Source of the DNA: Pirellulales bacterium
Lineage (GTDB): Bacteria; Planctomycetota; Planctomycetia; Pirellulales; Thermoguttaceae
Direction of reading: 5' to 3'
Assembly: GCA_020846145.1 (NCBI GenBank)
Contig: JADLEL010000081.1
Span: 1 to 35,071, forward strand
Length of the DNA: 35,071 nucleotides
Shown: positions 1 to 8,100 of the stretch, piece after piece
Numbering within the stretch: the stretch's first letter is position 1
Layout of the letters: each line of letters begins with the position of its first letter
Program-made: the position numbers and the translations under genes
The notes under the pieces: generated by a model
Databases searched by the model: none
Told to the model about the DNA's origin: nothing
Seen by the model: the letters and a program-made list of their open reading frames with translations, nothing else

Positions 1-13
1 AACTTTCTACTGT

Positions 14-100
14 CGCCCCGTTGGGGCTAATCGACCTCTGATAATCATTTTCCAGGGGTTGACACCCCTGGCTAATGACTATCGTCCCTTCGGGACTGAG
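14..100. repeat. Three consecutive short hairpins (REP-like intergenic repeat)
   Basis: Three perfect hairpins follow each other: GCCCC-GTT-GGGGC (15-27), an 8-bp stem CCAGGGGT/ACCCCTGG with loop TGAC (52-71), and GTCCC-TTC-GGGAC (84-96). The first two are each followed by CTAAT. No coding potential was seen in 1-151. The element lies just downstream of the stop codon of the minus-strand nuclease gene, so it could also act as its 3' end. Its left border may lie outside the window. Confidence 0.6.
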
Positions 101-151
101 CTACACTGCTTATCCAAAACTCAGGTTTTTAGGTAGCCCAGGCGTTCAAAA

Positions 152-799
152 TCAATTCAATATACTCTTCATCGCCTTTTCCAATGTTTTCGAATTGCCT
201 TGGCGGGGCCTTGGCGGTTTGCGCGCGGGCTGATTGAAACGGTCTTGCTTGGCTTTGTCTTCGTATGCGCGGGAATGGGCGGCATGGGCGGCCCAGTTGT
301 CCACATAGAGTTTCGCGATGTCCTTGTCGCGGATGACGAGTAGATTTTCGGCGTTCGATTGCTCGGCTTGCTTCGTGAAATTGAACGAGCCGGTGATGAC
401 CGTGCCGTCGTCGATGATCATGATCTTGTTGTGCGCGATGGCGTGCTTGTCGTCGATCTGCGGGGGAACGCCGGCGTGGATCAGAAAATCCGCTTCGCTG
501 TAGTTCGCGGTCTCTTGCTCGCTGTCGAGGATCACCTTCACTTCGACACCTCGCTTGTGGGCCGCCACCAGCGCCGCGGATAGCTTATCCGAAGTGAAGG
601 AATAGGCCTGCACGAGGATGCTTTGTTTGGCGGCGTCGATTTCCTGGACGATGGCCTCGGTGCAGCCGCCCTTGGGAGAGAAATAAATCTCCATCGGCGG
701 CAGCTTTTCCGGCAGCCGCTGCCGGCGCAAATTGTTGTTCACGTATGCCGCGGCGAGAACCAGAGCGAGGAGGAGGGCGAGGGGGATTGTTTTTTTCAT
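152..799 (-). CDS. Secreted or membrane-anchored phospholipase-D-type nuclease (single HKD motif)
   Basis: This 215-residue protein belongs to the phospholipase D superfamily, small Nuc-like branch, whose members hydrolyse phosphodiesters, often in DNA. Residues 4-20 form a hydrophobic N-terminal signal or anchor segment after two lysines. The PLD fold follows at about residues 35-165. The HKD signature is H123-N-K125-I-M-I-I-D130, followed by TGSFNFT at 136-142 and the conserved N149/E151 region. Only one HKD motif is present, so a homodimer would be needed for a full active site, as in Nuc. The basic C-terminal tail (about 175-215) is low in complexity. The open frame extends far upstream, but the ATG at 799 starts the signal sequence and is preferred. 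No Shine-Dalgarno sequence is visible; a TTGCAAATT repeat lies directly upstream. Substrate is unknown. Confidence 0.85.
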   Translation of the reverse strand: MKKTIPLALLLALVLAAAYVNNNLRRQRLPEKLPPMEIYFSPKGGCTEAIVQEIDAAKQSILVQAYSFTSDKLSAALVAAHKRGVEVKVILDSEQETANYSEADFLIHAGVPPQIDDKHAIAHNKIMIIDDGTVITGSFNFTKQAEQSNAENLLVIRDKDIAKLYVDNWAAHAAHSRAYEDKAKQDRFNQPARKPPRPRQGNSKTLEKAMKSILN

Positions 800-809
800 T
801 GGACTATTA

Positions 810-840
810 TTGCAAATTGGTGATTGCAAATTGCAAATTG
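810..840. repeat. Short direct repeats of TTGCAAATT upstream of the PLD gene
   Basis: TTGCAAATT occurs three times, at 810-818, 824-832 and 831-839, the last two overlapping. They occupy the 5' leader of the minus-strand nuclease gene that starts at 799. This looks like slippage-prone microrepeat DNA rather than an operator. Confidence 0.6.
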
Positions 841-890
841 AACGATAGGATCGCAGTTTTGGCTTAAACCGCAAGCGATTACTTGCTCTT

Positions 891-913
891 CCTATCCCCC
901 ATCCCCTATCCCT
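891..913. repeat. Pyrimidine low-complexity tract next to the HD gene stop codon
   Basis: Tandem CCTATCCCC-type words on the plus strand abut the stop codon at 916-918 of the minus-strand HD phosphohydrolase gene. On that gene's sense strand the tract is purine-rich (GGGATAGGGG). Confidence 0.6.
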
Positions 914-915
914 TG

Positions 916-2244
916 CTACCCCATCTTCTCGATCGCTCGACCCAATACTTCCGGCAAATTCCCCAACTGCCGCAAGTCCTGGACGATGCGGGGATGGGCG
1001 AACAGCCGCACGCGCTTCACGTAATCGTCGAACTGCTGCGTGGCCAACGTGTGAATCACCGGGGAGACCTCGCCCAACGGTCGATAGACGCCTTGTTTGG
1101 GGAAAAACACATCGACCTTGAACTCCACTTCGCGGGCGACGGGCGGGGCGTCGAAGAGGATTTCGTGCGGGGCCACAACCCGGCCCAATGCGGAACTGAC
1201 CATCGCCGCGAATTGCTCGGCGCAGGCGGCGAGCCAGGGATACGGCCGCCGGGCCAATCGTTGGTAAAGCTCCCGCTGTTCGAAATAGCTGTACTGCGCC
1301 AATCGCTTGTAGAGCATCCGCGTGGAGCCGAAAAGGCCTTGCAGAAGTTCGCCCGCGGGACCGCCCGAACCGGCGTGCAGCAGTTCGGCGGTCATCTCCT
1401 GCTCGGTCGTGCGGAAGAGGGCGTCGAGATCGAGCGCGCCGTGCAGCAGGTAGAACGCGCGTTGGAACATGGCCGTCGCCGCGCGCACGCCGTGGTGCCA
1501 ATAGACCTCGCTGAACATGACGTAGCGGGCGAAGACCATCAGTTCGGCGGCGGTTTTAGCCTTGTCGGTGATGGCCAGGCCGTTGCCCGCCTCGTTGAGG
1601 CACAGGCTGCCGAGCAATCGCTGCTGGTCGAAGTGCCGGCCGTAAGGGACGCCCGCATGCAGGCTGTCGCGGTAGAGGTAGTCCATTTTGTCGATGTCGA
1701 TCGGACCGGAGATCAGACCAGCGAGGATTTTGCCCGCGTCGTCGCGGGGTTTTTCGCTCAACAGCGCGACCACGTCGCGGGGATTGAGGTTCCAATCGTG
1801 CCGCAGCACGTCGGCGATCTCGCCTTCCAAAAGAAAACTGTTGGCGAAGAGTTCGTGGCTAGGCACGCTGGGCAATTGCAGGTCTTCGATCGGGTGGCAG
1901 AACGGCCAGTGGCCCAAATCGTGCAGCAAGGCGGCGGCTATAAAAACCTCGGCCTGCTCGGGCCGGACGGCGGCGGCGAACCGCTCGTCGTGCGAGAGTT
2001 GTTTGAGGTACAAAAGCGCGAGGCGATACACGCCCAAACTATGCTCGAAACGCGTGTGCAACGCCGCCGGATAAACGAGCGAGACCAGGCCGAGCTGGCT
2101 GATGCGCGCCAGGCGGCGAAAATCGGCCGTGTCGATCAGCAGCCGCACCCGGTCGGTCAGCGGCACGTCCGTTTCGGGCGGAATGCGGATCATCGAACGC
2201 CGCGAATCGAGGCCGGCAACTTCGGGTAGATCGCGGAGAAACAT
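916..2244 (-). CDS. HD-superfamily phosphohydrolase (COG1078/SAMHD1-like)
   Basis: This 442-residue cytoplasmic metal-dependent phosphohydrolase resembles the COG1078 family, whose studied relatives include dNTP triphosphohydrolases. Metal ligands are visible as RFEHSLG (H68), LLHDLGHWPF (H108-D109, H112) and the downstream aspartate in PIDIDKMDYLYRDS (about 181-194). The length fits the family. The start was placed at the ATG at 2244 because the in-frame extension upstream encodes only the low-complexity intergenic tract. No Shine-Dalgarno sequence is seen; the leader is a run of CTTCCCCC words. Substrate (dNTP or other nucleotide) cannot be read from the sequence. Confidence 0.88.
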   Translation of the reverse strand: MFLRDLPEVAGLDSRRSMIRIPPETDVPLTDRVRLLIDTADFRRLARISQLGLVSLVYPAALHTRFEHSLGVYRLALLYLKQLSHDERFAAAVRPEQAEVFIAAALLHDLGHWPFCHPIEDLQLPSVPSHELFANSFLLEGEIADVLRHDWNLNPRDVVALLSEKPRDDAGKILAGLISGPIDIDKMDYLYRDSLHAGVPYGRHFDQQRLLGSLCLNEAGNGLAITDKAKTAAELMVFARYVMFSEVYWHHGVRAATAMFQRAFYLLHGALDLDALFRTTEQEMTAELLHAGSGGPAGELLQGLFGSTRMLYKRLAQYSYFEQRELYQRLARRPYPWLAACAEQFAAMVSSALGRVVAPHEILFDAPPVAREVEFKVDVFFPKQGVYRPLGEVSPVIHTLATQQFDDYVKRVRLFAHPRIVQDLRQLGNLPEVLGRAIEKMG

Positions 2245-2276
2245 GGGGAAGGGGGAAGGCGGAAGGGGGAAGGCGG
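2244..2276. repeat. Purine low-complexity tract at the HD gene start codon
   Basis: GGGGGAAGGC-type words are tandemly repeated on the plus strand. This is the immediate 5' leader of the HD gene, pyrimidine-rich on its sense strand. With the pyrimidine tract at 2431-2460 it forms the two arms of an intergenic inverted repeat. Confidence 0.6.
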
Positions 2277-2430
2277 ATCGTTTAGCCCCCGCGTCCACGC
2301 GGGAAGGCATACGAGTGAATTAGGAGCTTGGGTCGTGGTGTAATGATGTAGAATAAAGCTCGGAACATCGGTAAGGCGGGGCCTCAAGGAAATTGCGTTC
2401 CCAGGCGGAGCCTGGTAACGAAGAACTATT

Positions 2431-2460
2431 CATCCTTCATAATTCCCCCTTCATCCTTTC
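2431..2460. repeat. Pyrimidine tract overlapping the stop of the zinc-ribbon gene
   Basis: TTCATCCTT and CCCCCTTCATCC words. The repeat reaches into the coding region: the last codons and stop of the zinc-ribbon protein (GGA TGA on the sense strand) are part of the repeat word. Confidence 0.5.
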
Positions 2461-3146
2461 CAAATCCATCCCAAACCGGCGGCCCAGCGGAGCAGATTGG
2501 TGACAATCAGGTAAAAAGCGTAATGCGTAAAAGCGTTGCCGGGTTCGAGGTCGAGGGTGATCCAAGCGGCGGCGGTGCCGCCGAGGATGAACGGGGCCGC
2601 TAGGACGCCCCAGGTCCAAATTTCGACGGGATTCACCCGATGGAGGGCGTAAATGAAAACGCCCCAAAGCACCACGTAGGCCGCGCCGCAGATCAGGGAG
2701 CGGAGATAGAGTTCCGTTCCGCGAAACGGCTCCGAATCATCGTTGCGCAGGAACGCGTAACCGGCAAAAGCCGCCGGCGGGGAGATCAGCAGCAGGCCGA
2801 GGGCGACAAATACATCGAGGCCGCCGAATATCACGACCTTTTGAAATAAGGTTTTGCCGAGAATCCAGTCGCCGATAAAAATCGCCGCCACGGCCGCCGC
2901 AATGGCGGCAATGAAAAGCGGCGTGATTTTCGTTTCTTCCCGGGCGATGGGCTTGAGGACGAGTTTGCCGGTGGCGCCGCGGCCGCCGGACTCGAACTCC
3001 TCGGGCGCATGGACGACGACCTCTTCGGACTTGTCCGGTACCCGGATGGTTTTTTTGCAGTTCGGACAAGGACCCGACTTGCCGGCGAATTTGTCGTTGA
3101 CTTGAAATCGCTTCAGGCAACCGGGACAAGTGACGGAAATCGACAT
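2451..3146 (-). CDS. Zinc-ribbon, multi-pass membrane protein of unknown function
   Basis: This 231-residue protein opens with a zinc ribbon, C7-x2-C10 and C27-x2-C30, of the type found at the start of many planctomycete membrane proteins. A charged linker (about 35-72) follows, then roughly five to six hydrophobic segments: about 74-92, 104-121, 124-132, 148-165, 178-196 and 206-225. No enzyme motif was recognised. The ATG at 3146 was chosen because it begins the zinc ribbon; the longer open frame upstream is repeat DNA. There is no visible Shine-Dalgarno sequence. The protein ends with a stop codon that belongs to the flanking low-complexity repeat. Function unknown; a membrane location is inferred from hydrophobicity. 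Confidence 0.75.
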   Translation of the reverse strand: MSISVTCPGCLKRFQVNDKFAGKSGPCPNCKKTIRVPDKSEEVVVHAPEEFESGGRGATGKLVLKPIAREETKITPLFIAAIAAAVAAIFIGDWILGKTLFQKVVIFGGLDVFVALGLLLISPPAAFAGYAFLRNDDSEPFRGTELYLRSLICGAAYVVLWGVFIYALHRVNPVEIWTWGVLAAPFILGGTAAAWITLDLEPGNAFTHYAFYLIVTNLLRWAAGLGWIWKG

Positions 3147-3150
3147 CTGC

Positions 3151-3189
3151 TGGGGATAGGGGATGGAGGATAGAGGATAGAGGATAGGG
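3151..3189. repeat. Purine low-complexity tract at the zinc-ribbon gene start
   Basis: GGGGATAGGGGATGGAGG and GAGGATAGAGGATAGGG words lie 4 bp upstream of the ATG at 3146 (pyrimidine-rich on the sense strand). They pair in sequence with the tract at 3313-3356 as an inverted repeat. Confidence 0.6.
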
Positions 3190-3312
3190 TGCGTACTCGC
3201 ACGCATGCGCGTATTTTTCCTCTGAAAAAACGCGCCTACAAGCACGCACCCAACGATTTACGCACTTTCCGCAACCGGAACTATCAAATATCGAGCGTGC
3301 AATTCTAAGCTG

Positions 3313-3356
3313 CCCCCTATCCCCCATCCCCCAACCCCTAATCCCTATCCCCTTCC
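3313..3356. repeat. Pyrimidine low-complexity tract at the ACT gene stop
   Basis: CCCCCTATCCCCCATCCCCC-type words abut the stop codon (3357-3359) of the minus-strand ACT-domain gene. The last codons (GAA GGA TGA, sense strand) read as part of the repeat. Confidence 0.6.
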
Positions 3357-3842
3357 TCATCCTTCCATGAGATCATTTTCGGTAATCATCTCGAAGCCTT
3401 TGGCGGCGAGGGTTTCCTGGCCCATCTCGATATTATCGACCATCAACGCTACGGCCGGTTTCCCGCGCGGCCTCACCAGGAGGGGGTAGGCTTGTACGAT
3501 GTTGACTTCGGCTTGCAGGAGTGCGGTGCAGATATCCAAAAGCGCCTGGGAGCCTTCGGGGAGTTCGATGCCGATCAGATCGCTTTCGACGATCGCCAGG
3601 CCCGCCCGCTCGAGAATTTCCCGGCCTTGTTCGGGATGGCTCAAGAGGAAGCGCGCGAAGGCGCACTCGCACGTGTCGGAGATGGAAAGCGCGACGATTT
3701 TAACGCGGCTGCCTTCGAATCGGCGGATGACTTCGAGCAGTTTTCCTACCCGGTTCTCCAGAAAAACGGTAAACTGCCGAATTGCCGGATAATTTCGCCC
3801 CCGCATGGTGGGAGTGTCGATTGCGGATTGGTCGAAACTCAT
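3357..3842 (-). CDS. ACT-domain protein (tandem ACT, probable small regulatory protein)
   Basis: This 161-residue protein appears to hold two ACT-like ligand-binding modules. The first runs from about residue 20 (RQFTVFLENRVGKLLEVIRRF) to about 90. The second covers about 95-160 (ALLDICTALLQAEVNIVQAYPLLV, then KPAVALMVDN). ACT domains bind amino acids and regulate metabolic enzymes; there is no catalytic domain here, so it may act as a free-standing regulator or subunit. The ATG at 3842 has a GAGG about 10 bases upstream, while the internal ATG at 3806 has no ribosome-binding site, so the longer form is preferred. Ligand and partner are unknown. Confidence 0.75.
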   Translation of the reverse strand: MSFDQSAIDTPTMRGRNYPAIRQFTVFLENRVGKLLEVIRRFEGSRVKIVALSISDTCECAFARFLLSHPEQGREILERAGLAIVESDLIGIELPEGSQALLDICTALLQAEVNIVQAYPLLVRPRGKPAVALMVDNIEMGQETLAAKGFEMITENDLMEG

Positions 3843-3884
3843 TTACTTGGCCTCGGGAGTGAGAAGGGGGACGGATACGGTTGC

Positions 3885-3970
3885 AGGAAGTAGGTTATGC
3901 TTTAGCATAACAATTCGTTCCTCAGCGCATAAGCCGACCGATTGTTATGCTAAAGCATAACCTACTTCCT
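3885..3970. repeat. Paired GTAGG-headed hairpins (REP/BIME-like), 30-bp perfect inverted repeat
   Basis: Arms 3885-3914 and 3941-3970 are perfect reverse complements over 30 bp with a 26-bp spacer. Each arm contains GTAGG followed by its own small palindrome GTTATGC-TTTA-GCATAAC. The layout, a GTAG head plus a hairpin with two units in inverted order, is that of REP/BIME elements mobilised by RAYT-type transposases. It separates the divergent ACT and thioesterase genes. Confidence 0.75.
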
Positions 3971-4039
3971 TACCGATATCGTCTGCCGGCGTTGCCAGCA
4001 TAACACCTAACTATATGCGGCTTTTTAAGTTCCGTCAAC

Positions 4040-4044
4040 GGGAG
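4040..4044 (+). promoter_or_regulatory. Ribosome-binding site of the thioesterase gene
   Basis: GGGAG lies 8 bases before the ATG at 4053 and supports that start over the out-of-frame ATG at 4046. Confidence 0.55.
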
Positions 4045-4052
4045 TATGGCCC

Positions 4053-4442
4053 ATGCTGAAACATCACGAAATTGAGATGCGAGTGCGTTATGATGAATGC
4101 GATCCGATGGGATTTCTGCACCATGCCAACTATTTTACCTATTTTGAAATAGGTAGGACCGAGTTGCTTCGGGCCGGGGGGGGAAATTATCGGGACATGG
4201 AGACCGACGGAATGCTGATCGTGGTGGTCAAGGCCGAGTGCCGTTACCATCGCCCTGCCCGTTACGACGAGGTTCTGCGGCTCGTTACTACCCTGGACCG
4301 GGTGACGCAGGCGAAGATTGAGCATAAGTATGAACTTTTCCGCGGCGAAGAACGCTTGGCCACCGGGCACGTCACGCTGGCGGTCGTCAATCGCCAAGGA
4401 AAAGTGCAGCCGGTGCCGGAGTGGATGCAGGATCAAGAATGA
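4053..4442 (+). CDS. Hotdog-fold acyl-CoA thioesterase, YbgC/FadM type
   Basis: This 129-residue protein has the 4-hydroxybenzoyl-CoA thioesterase signature near the N-terminus, YDECDPMGFLHHANYFTYF (residues 13-31), with the conserved catalytic Asp17 and the following G20 and N26-Y27. The family hydrolyses acyl-CoA thioesters in the cytoplasm, usually as tetramers of hotdog subunits. The length is typical. It stands alone on the plus strand between two minus-strand genes. The acyl chain preference cannot be determined; related planctomycete genes are often annotated as acyl-CoA thioesterase. Confidence 0.88.
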   Translation: MLKHHEIEMRVRYDECDPMGFLHHANYFTYFEIGRTELLRAGGGNYRDMETDGMLIVVVKAECRYHRPARYDEVLRLVTTLDRVTQAKIEHKYELFRGEERLATGHVTLAVVNRQGKVQPVPEWMQDQE

Positions 4443-4505
4443 ACATGAACCTGAGTTTCGTTGAAGGCACAATGTTCTACCTGCCCCGCTCGCGTCAAGC
4501 CATCG

Positions 4506-4940
4506 TCAATACATCTCGAACATGTGCTCGCCGCCGTGTTCGGGATTGCCGATCAACCGCTGGCCCCGAGGATCGATGACAAAATCGAGCAGTTCTAAAG
4601 GAATTTGACCGATGAGCGGCGGCACATTGTCCGGGACTTCGAGGACATCCGAGGTGCATTCTCGGCCTTGGATCGTGAGCTTCACCGCATTATAGAGGTT
4701 TGCATGGACAACTCCCGCGCTACTGGTGACGGATTTCGTGGCAATCTTTTCCAACCCTAATTGTTCGATCAGCCGAGTGGGGAGCGAAACCATCGTCGCT
4801 CCCGTATCGACCAGAGCATTCTTGATGGTAACACGGCGCACCTGATCTTCAGGAATCATTCCCCGTCGAGCATCCCACACGTCTTGATGGTTTTCAATGG
4901 TAGCTTCGATCAATATCCGCCCCATCGTTTCGGTCTCCAT
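4506..4940 (-). CDS. Retropepsin-like aspartyl protease family protein
   Basis: This 144-residue protein has the clan AA active-site motif in NALVDTGATMVSLP (about residues 40-53), with the catalytic Asp in D-T-G, and a second conserved segment PPLIGQIPLELLDFVIDP (about 107-124). Retropepsin-like proteins with a single D-T-G work as dimers. No signal peptide is seen, so a cytoplasmic location is likely. The ATG at 4940 is preceded by a strong GGGGAGGAG sequence about 5 bases upstream, so it is chosen over the longer frame to 4991. Role and substrate are unknown. Confidence 0.8.
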   Translation of the reverse strand: METETMGRILIEATIENHQDVWDARRGMIPEDQVRRVTIKNALVDTGATMVSLPTRLIEQLGLEKIATKSVTSSAGVVHANLYNAVKLTIQGRECTSDVLEVPDNVPPLIGQIPLELLDFVIDPRGQRLIGNPEHGGEHMFEMY

Positions 4941-5030
4941 AGTTACTCCTCCCCATAATGAGTTATCCCCCCCTAACATTATACCAAACACCGTGATTTT
5001 ATCGAGAACTGGATACGATGAGGGTATTTA

Positions 5031-5060
5031 TTGTTTTATCGCCCTTTTTTTATCGATATA
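5031..5060 (+). promoter_or_regulatory. Candidate sigma-70-type promoter of nifJ
   Basis: TTGTTT (5031-5036) and GATATA (5055-5060) are 18 bp apart in an AT-rich stretch that contrasts with the surrounding GC-rich DNA. They lie about 130 bp before the nifJ start. The match is moderate and unproven. Confidence 0.3.
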
Positions 5061-5174
5061 CCCCCCAATAGGGTGCATTGCGGAAAAAAACATCCGGCGG
5101 TATGCTACTGGATTCTTCCCGTCGTGAGGGAGAAGCAGAGTCCCCAGCTAAATTAAATTGAATCCAAATCGATA

Positions 5175-5180
5175 CAGGAG
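5175..5180 (+). promoter_or_regulatory. Ribosome-binding site that decides the nifJ start
   Basis: CAGGAG lies 7 bases before GTG 5188. The upstream in-frame TTG at 5158 has no such site, and the residues between do not match the family N-terminus. Confidence 0.65.
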
Positions 5181-5187
5181 ACTTCTC

Positions 5188-8100
5188 GTGGAAAAGAGAC
5201 GCTTCGTGACCGTCGATGGCAATGAAGCGACGGCCAACATTGCCCACCTGTGCAACGAGGTGATGGCGATCTATCCGATCACCCCCTCGTCGGGCCTGGG
5301 CGAATTGCCGGACGCCTGGGCGGCGGCCGGTCGGAAAAACATCTTCGGCACCGTGCCCGACGTCGTGGAAATGCAGAGCGAAGCCGGCGCGGCCGGCGCA
5401 GTGCATGGCGCCTTGCAGGCCGGCGCGTTGACGACGACCTTCACCGCGTCGCAGGGCTTGCTGCTGATGATCCCCAACATGTTCAAGATCGCCGGAGAGT
5501 TGACCTCGACCGTCTTTCACGTAACCGCCCGCACCGTGGCCACGCACGCCTTGAGCATTTTCGGCGATCACGGCGACGTAATGGCCTGCCGTTCGTGCGG
5601 CTGGGGCATGCTTTCCTCGGCCTCGGTGCAAGAATCGCAGGACATGGCGCTCATCGCGCACGGCGCGACGCTCGAAGCCCGCGTGCCGTTCATACACTTC
5701 TTCGACGGCTTCCGCATCTCGCACGAAGTCAACAAGATCGAGCAACTTTCCGAGGACGACGTGCAGGCGATGATCGACATGGACTTGGTCGCCGCGCATC
5801 GGAACCGCGCGCTCTCGCCCGAGCGGCCCAAGCTCCGCGGCACGGCCCAGAATCCGGACGTCTTCTTCCAGGCCCGCGAAGCCTGCAATCCGTTCTACGA
5901 TGTGTGCGCATCGATCGTGCAGAAGCACATGGACAAGTTCGCCAAGCTCGTGGGCCGGCAGTACCACTTGTTCGACTACGTCGGCGCTCCCGACGCCGAG
6001 CGGGTGATCGTCATCATGGGATCCGGCATCGGCGTGGTCGAGGAGACCATCGACCATCTGCTGCCGCAAGGCGAAAAGATCGGCGTCCTCAAGGTCCGTT
6101 TGTACAGGCCGTGGGATAGCGAAGCGTTCGTCAAGATGCTGCCCAAGACGGTGAAGAAGATCGCCGTGCTGGACCGCACGAAGGAACCCGGCGCGGCGGG
6201 CGAACCGCTGTACCAGGATGCGGTTACGGCCCTGGCCGAAGGCTGGGCGGCATACACCGGCAACGGCTCGATGCCGGCGGTCATTAGCGGCCGCTACGGC
6301 CTCTCCTCGAAGGAATTCACGCCCGCCCAGGTCGCTTCGGTCTTCGACGAGTTGAAGAAACCACAGCCCAAGAAACGGTTCGTGGTCGGCATCGTCGATG
6401 ACGTGACGAAGCTGAGCTTGGATTACGACCCGAAATTCTCGACCGAGAAGGACGACGTTACCCGCGCGATGTTCTTCGGCCTCGGCTCCGACGGCACGGT
6501 GAGCGCGAACCGCAACTCGTGCAAGATCGTGGGCGAGAACACGCCGTACCACGCGCAGGGCTACTTTGTCTATGACTCCCGCAAGGCCGGCTCGGTTACG
6601 ACCTCGCACGTGCGTTTCAGCCCGCGGCCGATCAAGGGTTCGTACCTCGTGCATTCGGCGAATTTCGTGGCCTGCCACCAGTTCCACTTCACCGAGCGGA
6701 TCGACATGCTCTCGATGGCCGATCCGGGCGCGACGTTCCTCTTGACCAGCCCCTACGGCCCCGACGAAGTGTGGGACCACCTTCCCGCCGAAGTGCAGCA
6801 GGTGATCATCGACAAGAAGATCAAGTTCTACGTGGTCGATGCGTACCGCGTGGCCCGCGACGCCAACATGGGCGTGCGGATCAACACCATCATGCAGACC
6901 TGCTTCTTCAAGCTGGCCAACGTGATTCCCGCCGACGAAGCGATCGTGCACATCAAGGACGCCATCAAAAAAACCTACGGCAAGAAGAGCGTGAAGGCTA
7001 TCGAGCAGAACAACGCCGCGGTGGATGGCGCGCTGGCCGCCCTGTTCGAGGTAAAGTATCCGAACCGGGTTACCTCGAAGCTGCACATGGTGCCGCCGGT
7101 TCCGGCGCATGCCCCGGCGTTCGTGAAGGACGTGCTAGGGATGATGATCGCCAATCGCGGCGACGATTTGCCGGTAAGTGCGTTTCCCGCCGACGGCACG
7201 TTCCCCACGGGCACGACGCAGTACGAGAAGCGGAGCATCGCCCAGGATATTCCCATCTGGGACTCGAAGATCTGCATCCAATGCGGCCTCTGCTCGCTGG
7301 GCTGCCCGCACGCTTCGATCCGCATGAAGGTCGTCGATCCGGCCCTGCTAGCCAATGCGCCGGCGGGCTTCCAAGCCTGCGATTACAAGGGCAAGGAATA
7401 TCCCGGCATGAAGTACGTGGTGCAGGTCGCGCCGGACGATTGCACCGGCTGCGGACTGTGCGTGAGCGTTTGCCCCGCCAAGGACAAGGAGAAGGTCAAG
7501 CACAAGGCCATCGATATGGAGCCGAAGCTCAACCATCTCGACAAAGAGCGGGCCAATTGGGACTTTTTTCTTTCTATCCCGGATACGGACCGCACGCAAG
7601 TCAAGGCCGACACGATCAAAGGCTCGCAGCTCTTGCTGCCGCTGTTCGAGTACTCCGGCGCGTGCGCCGGCTGCGGCGAAACGCCCTACGTCAAGCTTTT
7701 GACGCAGTTTTTCGGCGACCGGATGTTGATCGGCAACGCCACGGGCTGCTCGTCGATCTACGGCGGCAACCTGCCCTGCACGCCTTACACGGTCGATCAC
7801 GCGGGGCGCGGCCCCTCGTGGTCGAACTCGCTCTTCGAGGACTGCGCCGAGTTCGGCATGGGCTTCCGCCTGGCGGTCGATCAGCAGATCGGCTACTGCA
7901 CGGTGCTCTTGAACCGTCTGGTCGGACAGTTGGGCGACAATCTGGTCTCCGCGCTCCTGGAGAACAAGCAGGAAACCGAGGAGGAAATCGCCAAGCAGCG
8001 CAAACTGGTGGCCGAACTGAACCAGAAGCTCGAGGGAATCGGCTCGGACGACGCAAAGAATCTCTTGGCTTCGTCCGACTACCTGATCCGCAAGAGCATC

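Noticed and set aside
883..2229. 448-codon plus-strand frame opposite the HD phosphohydrolase
   Set aside because: The HD motifs on the minus strand are intact; this frame starts in repeat DNA and has no recognisable domain.
5158..5187. TTG start giving nifJ ten extra residues
   Set aside because: No ribosome-binding site at the TTG, whereas CAGGAG precedes GTG 5188, and family N-termini begin near the residues encoded there.
5050..7110. 686-codon open frame on the minus strand opposite nifJ
   Set aside because: It is a GC-rich shadow with His/Arg/Gly-rich translation and no motif, fully covered by the certain nifJ frame.
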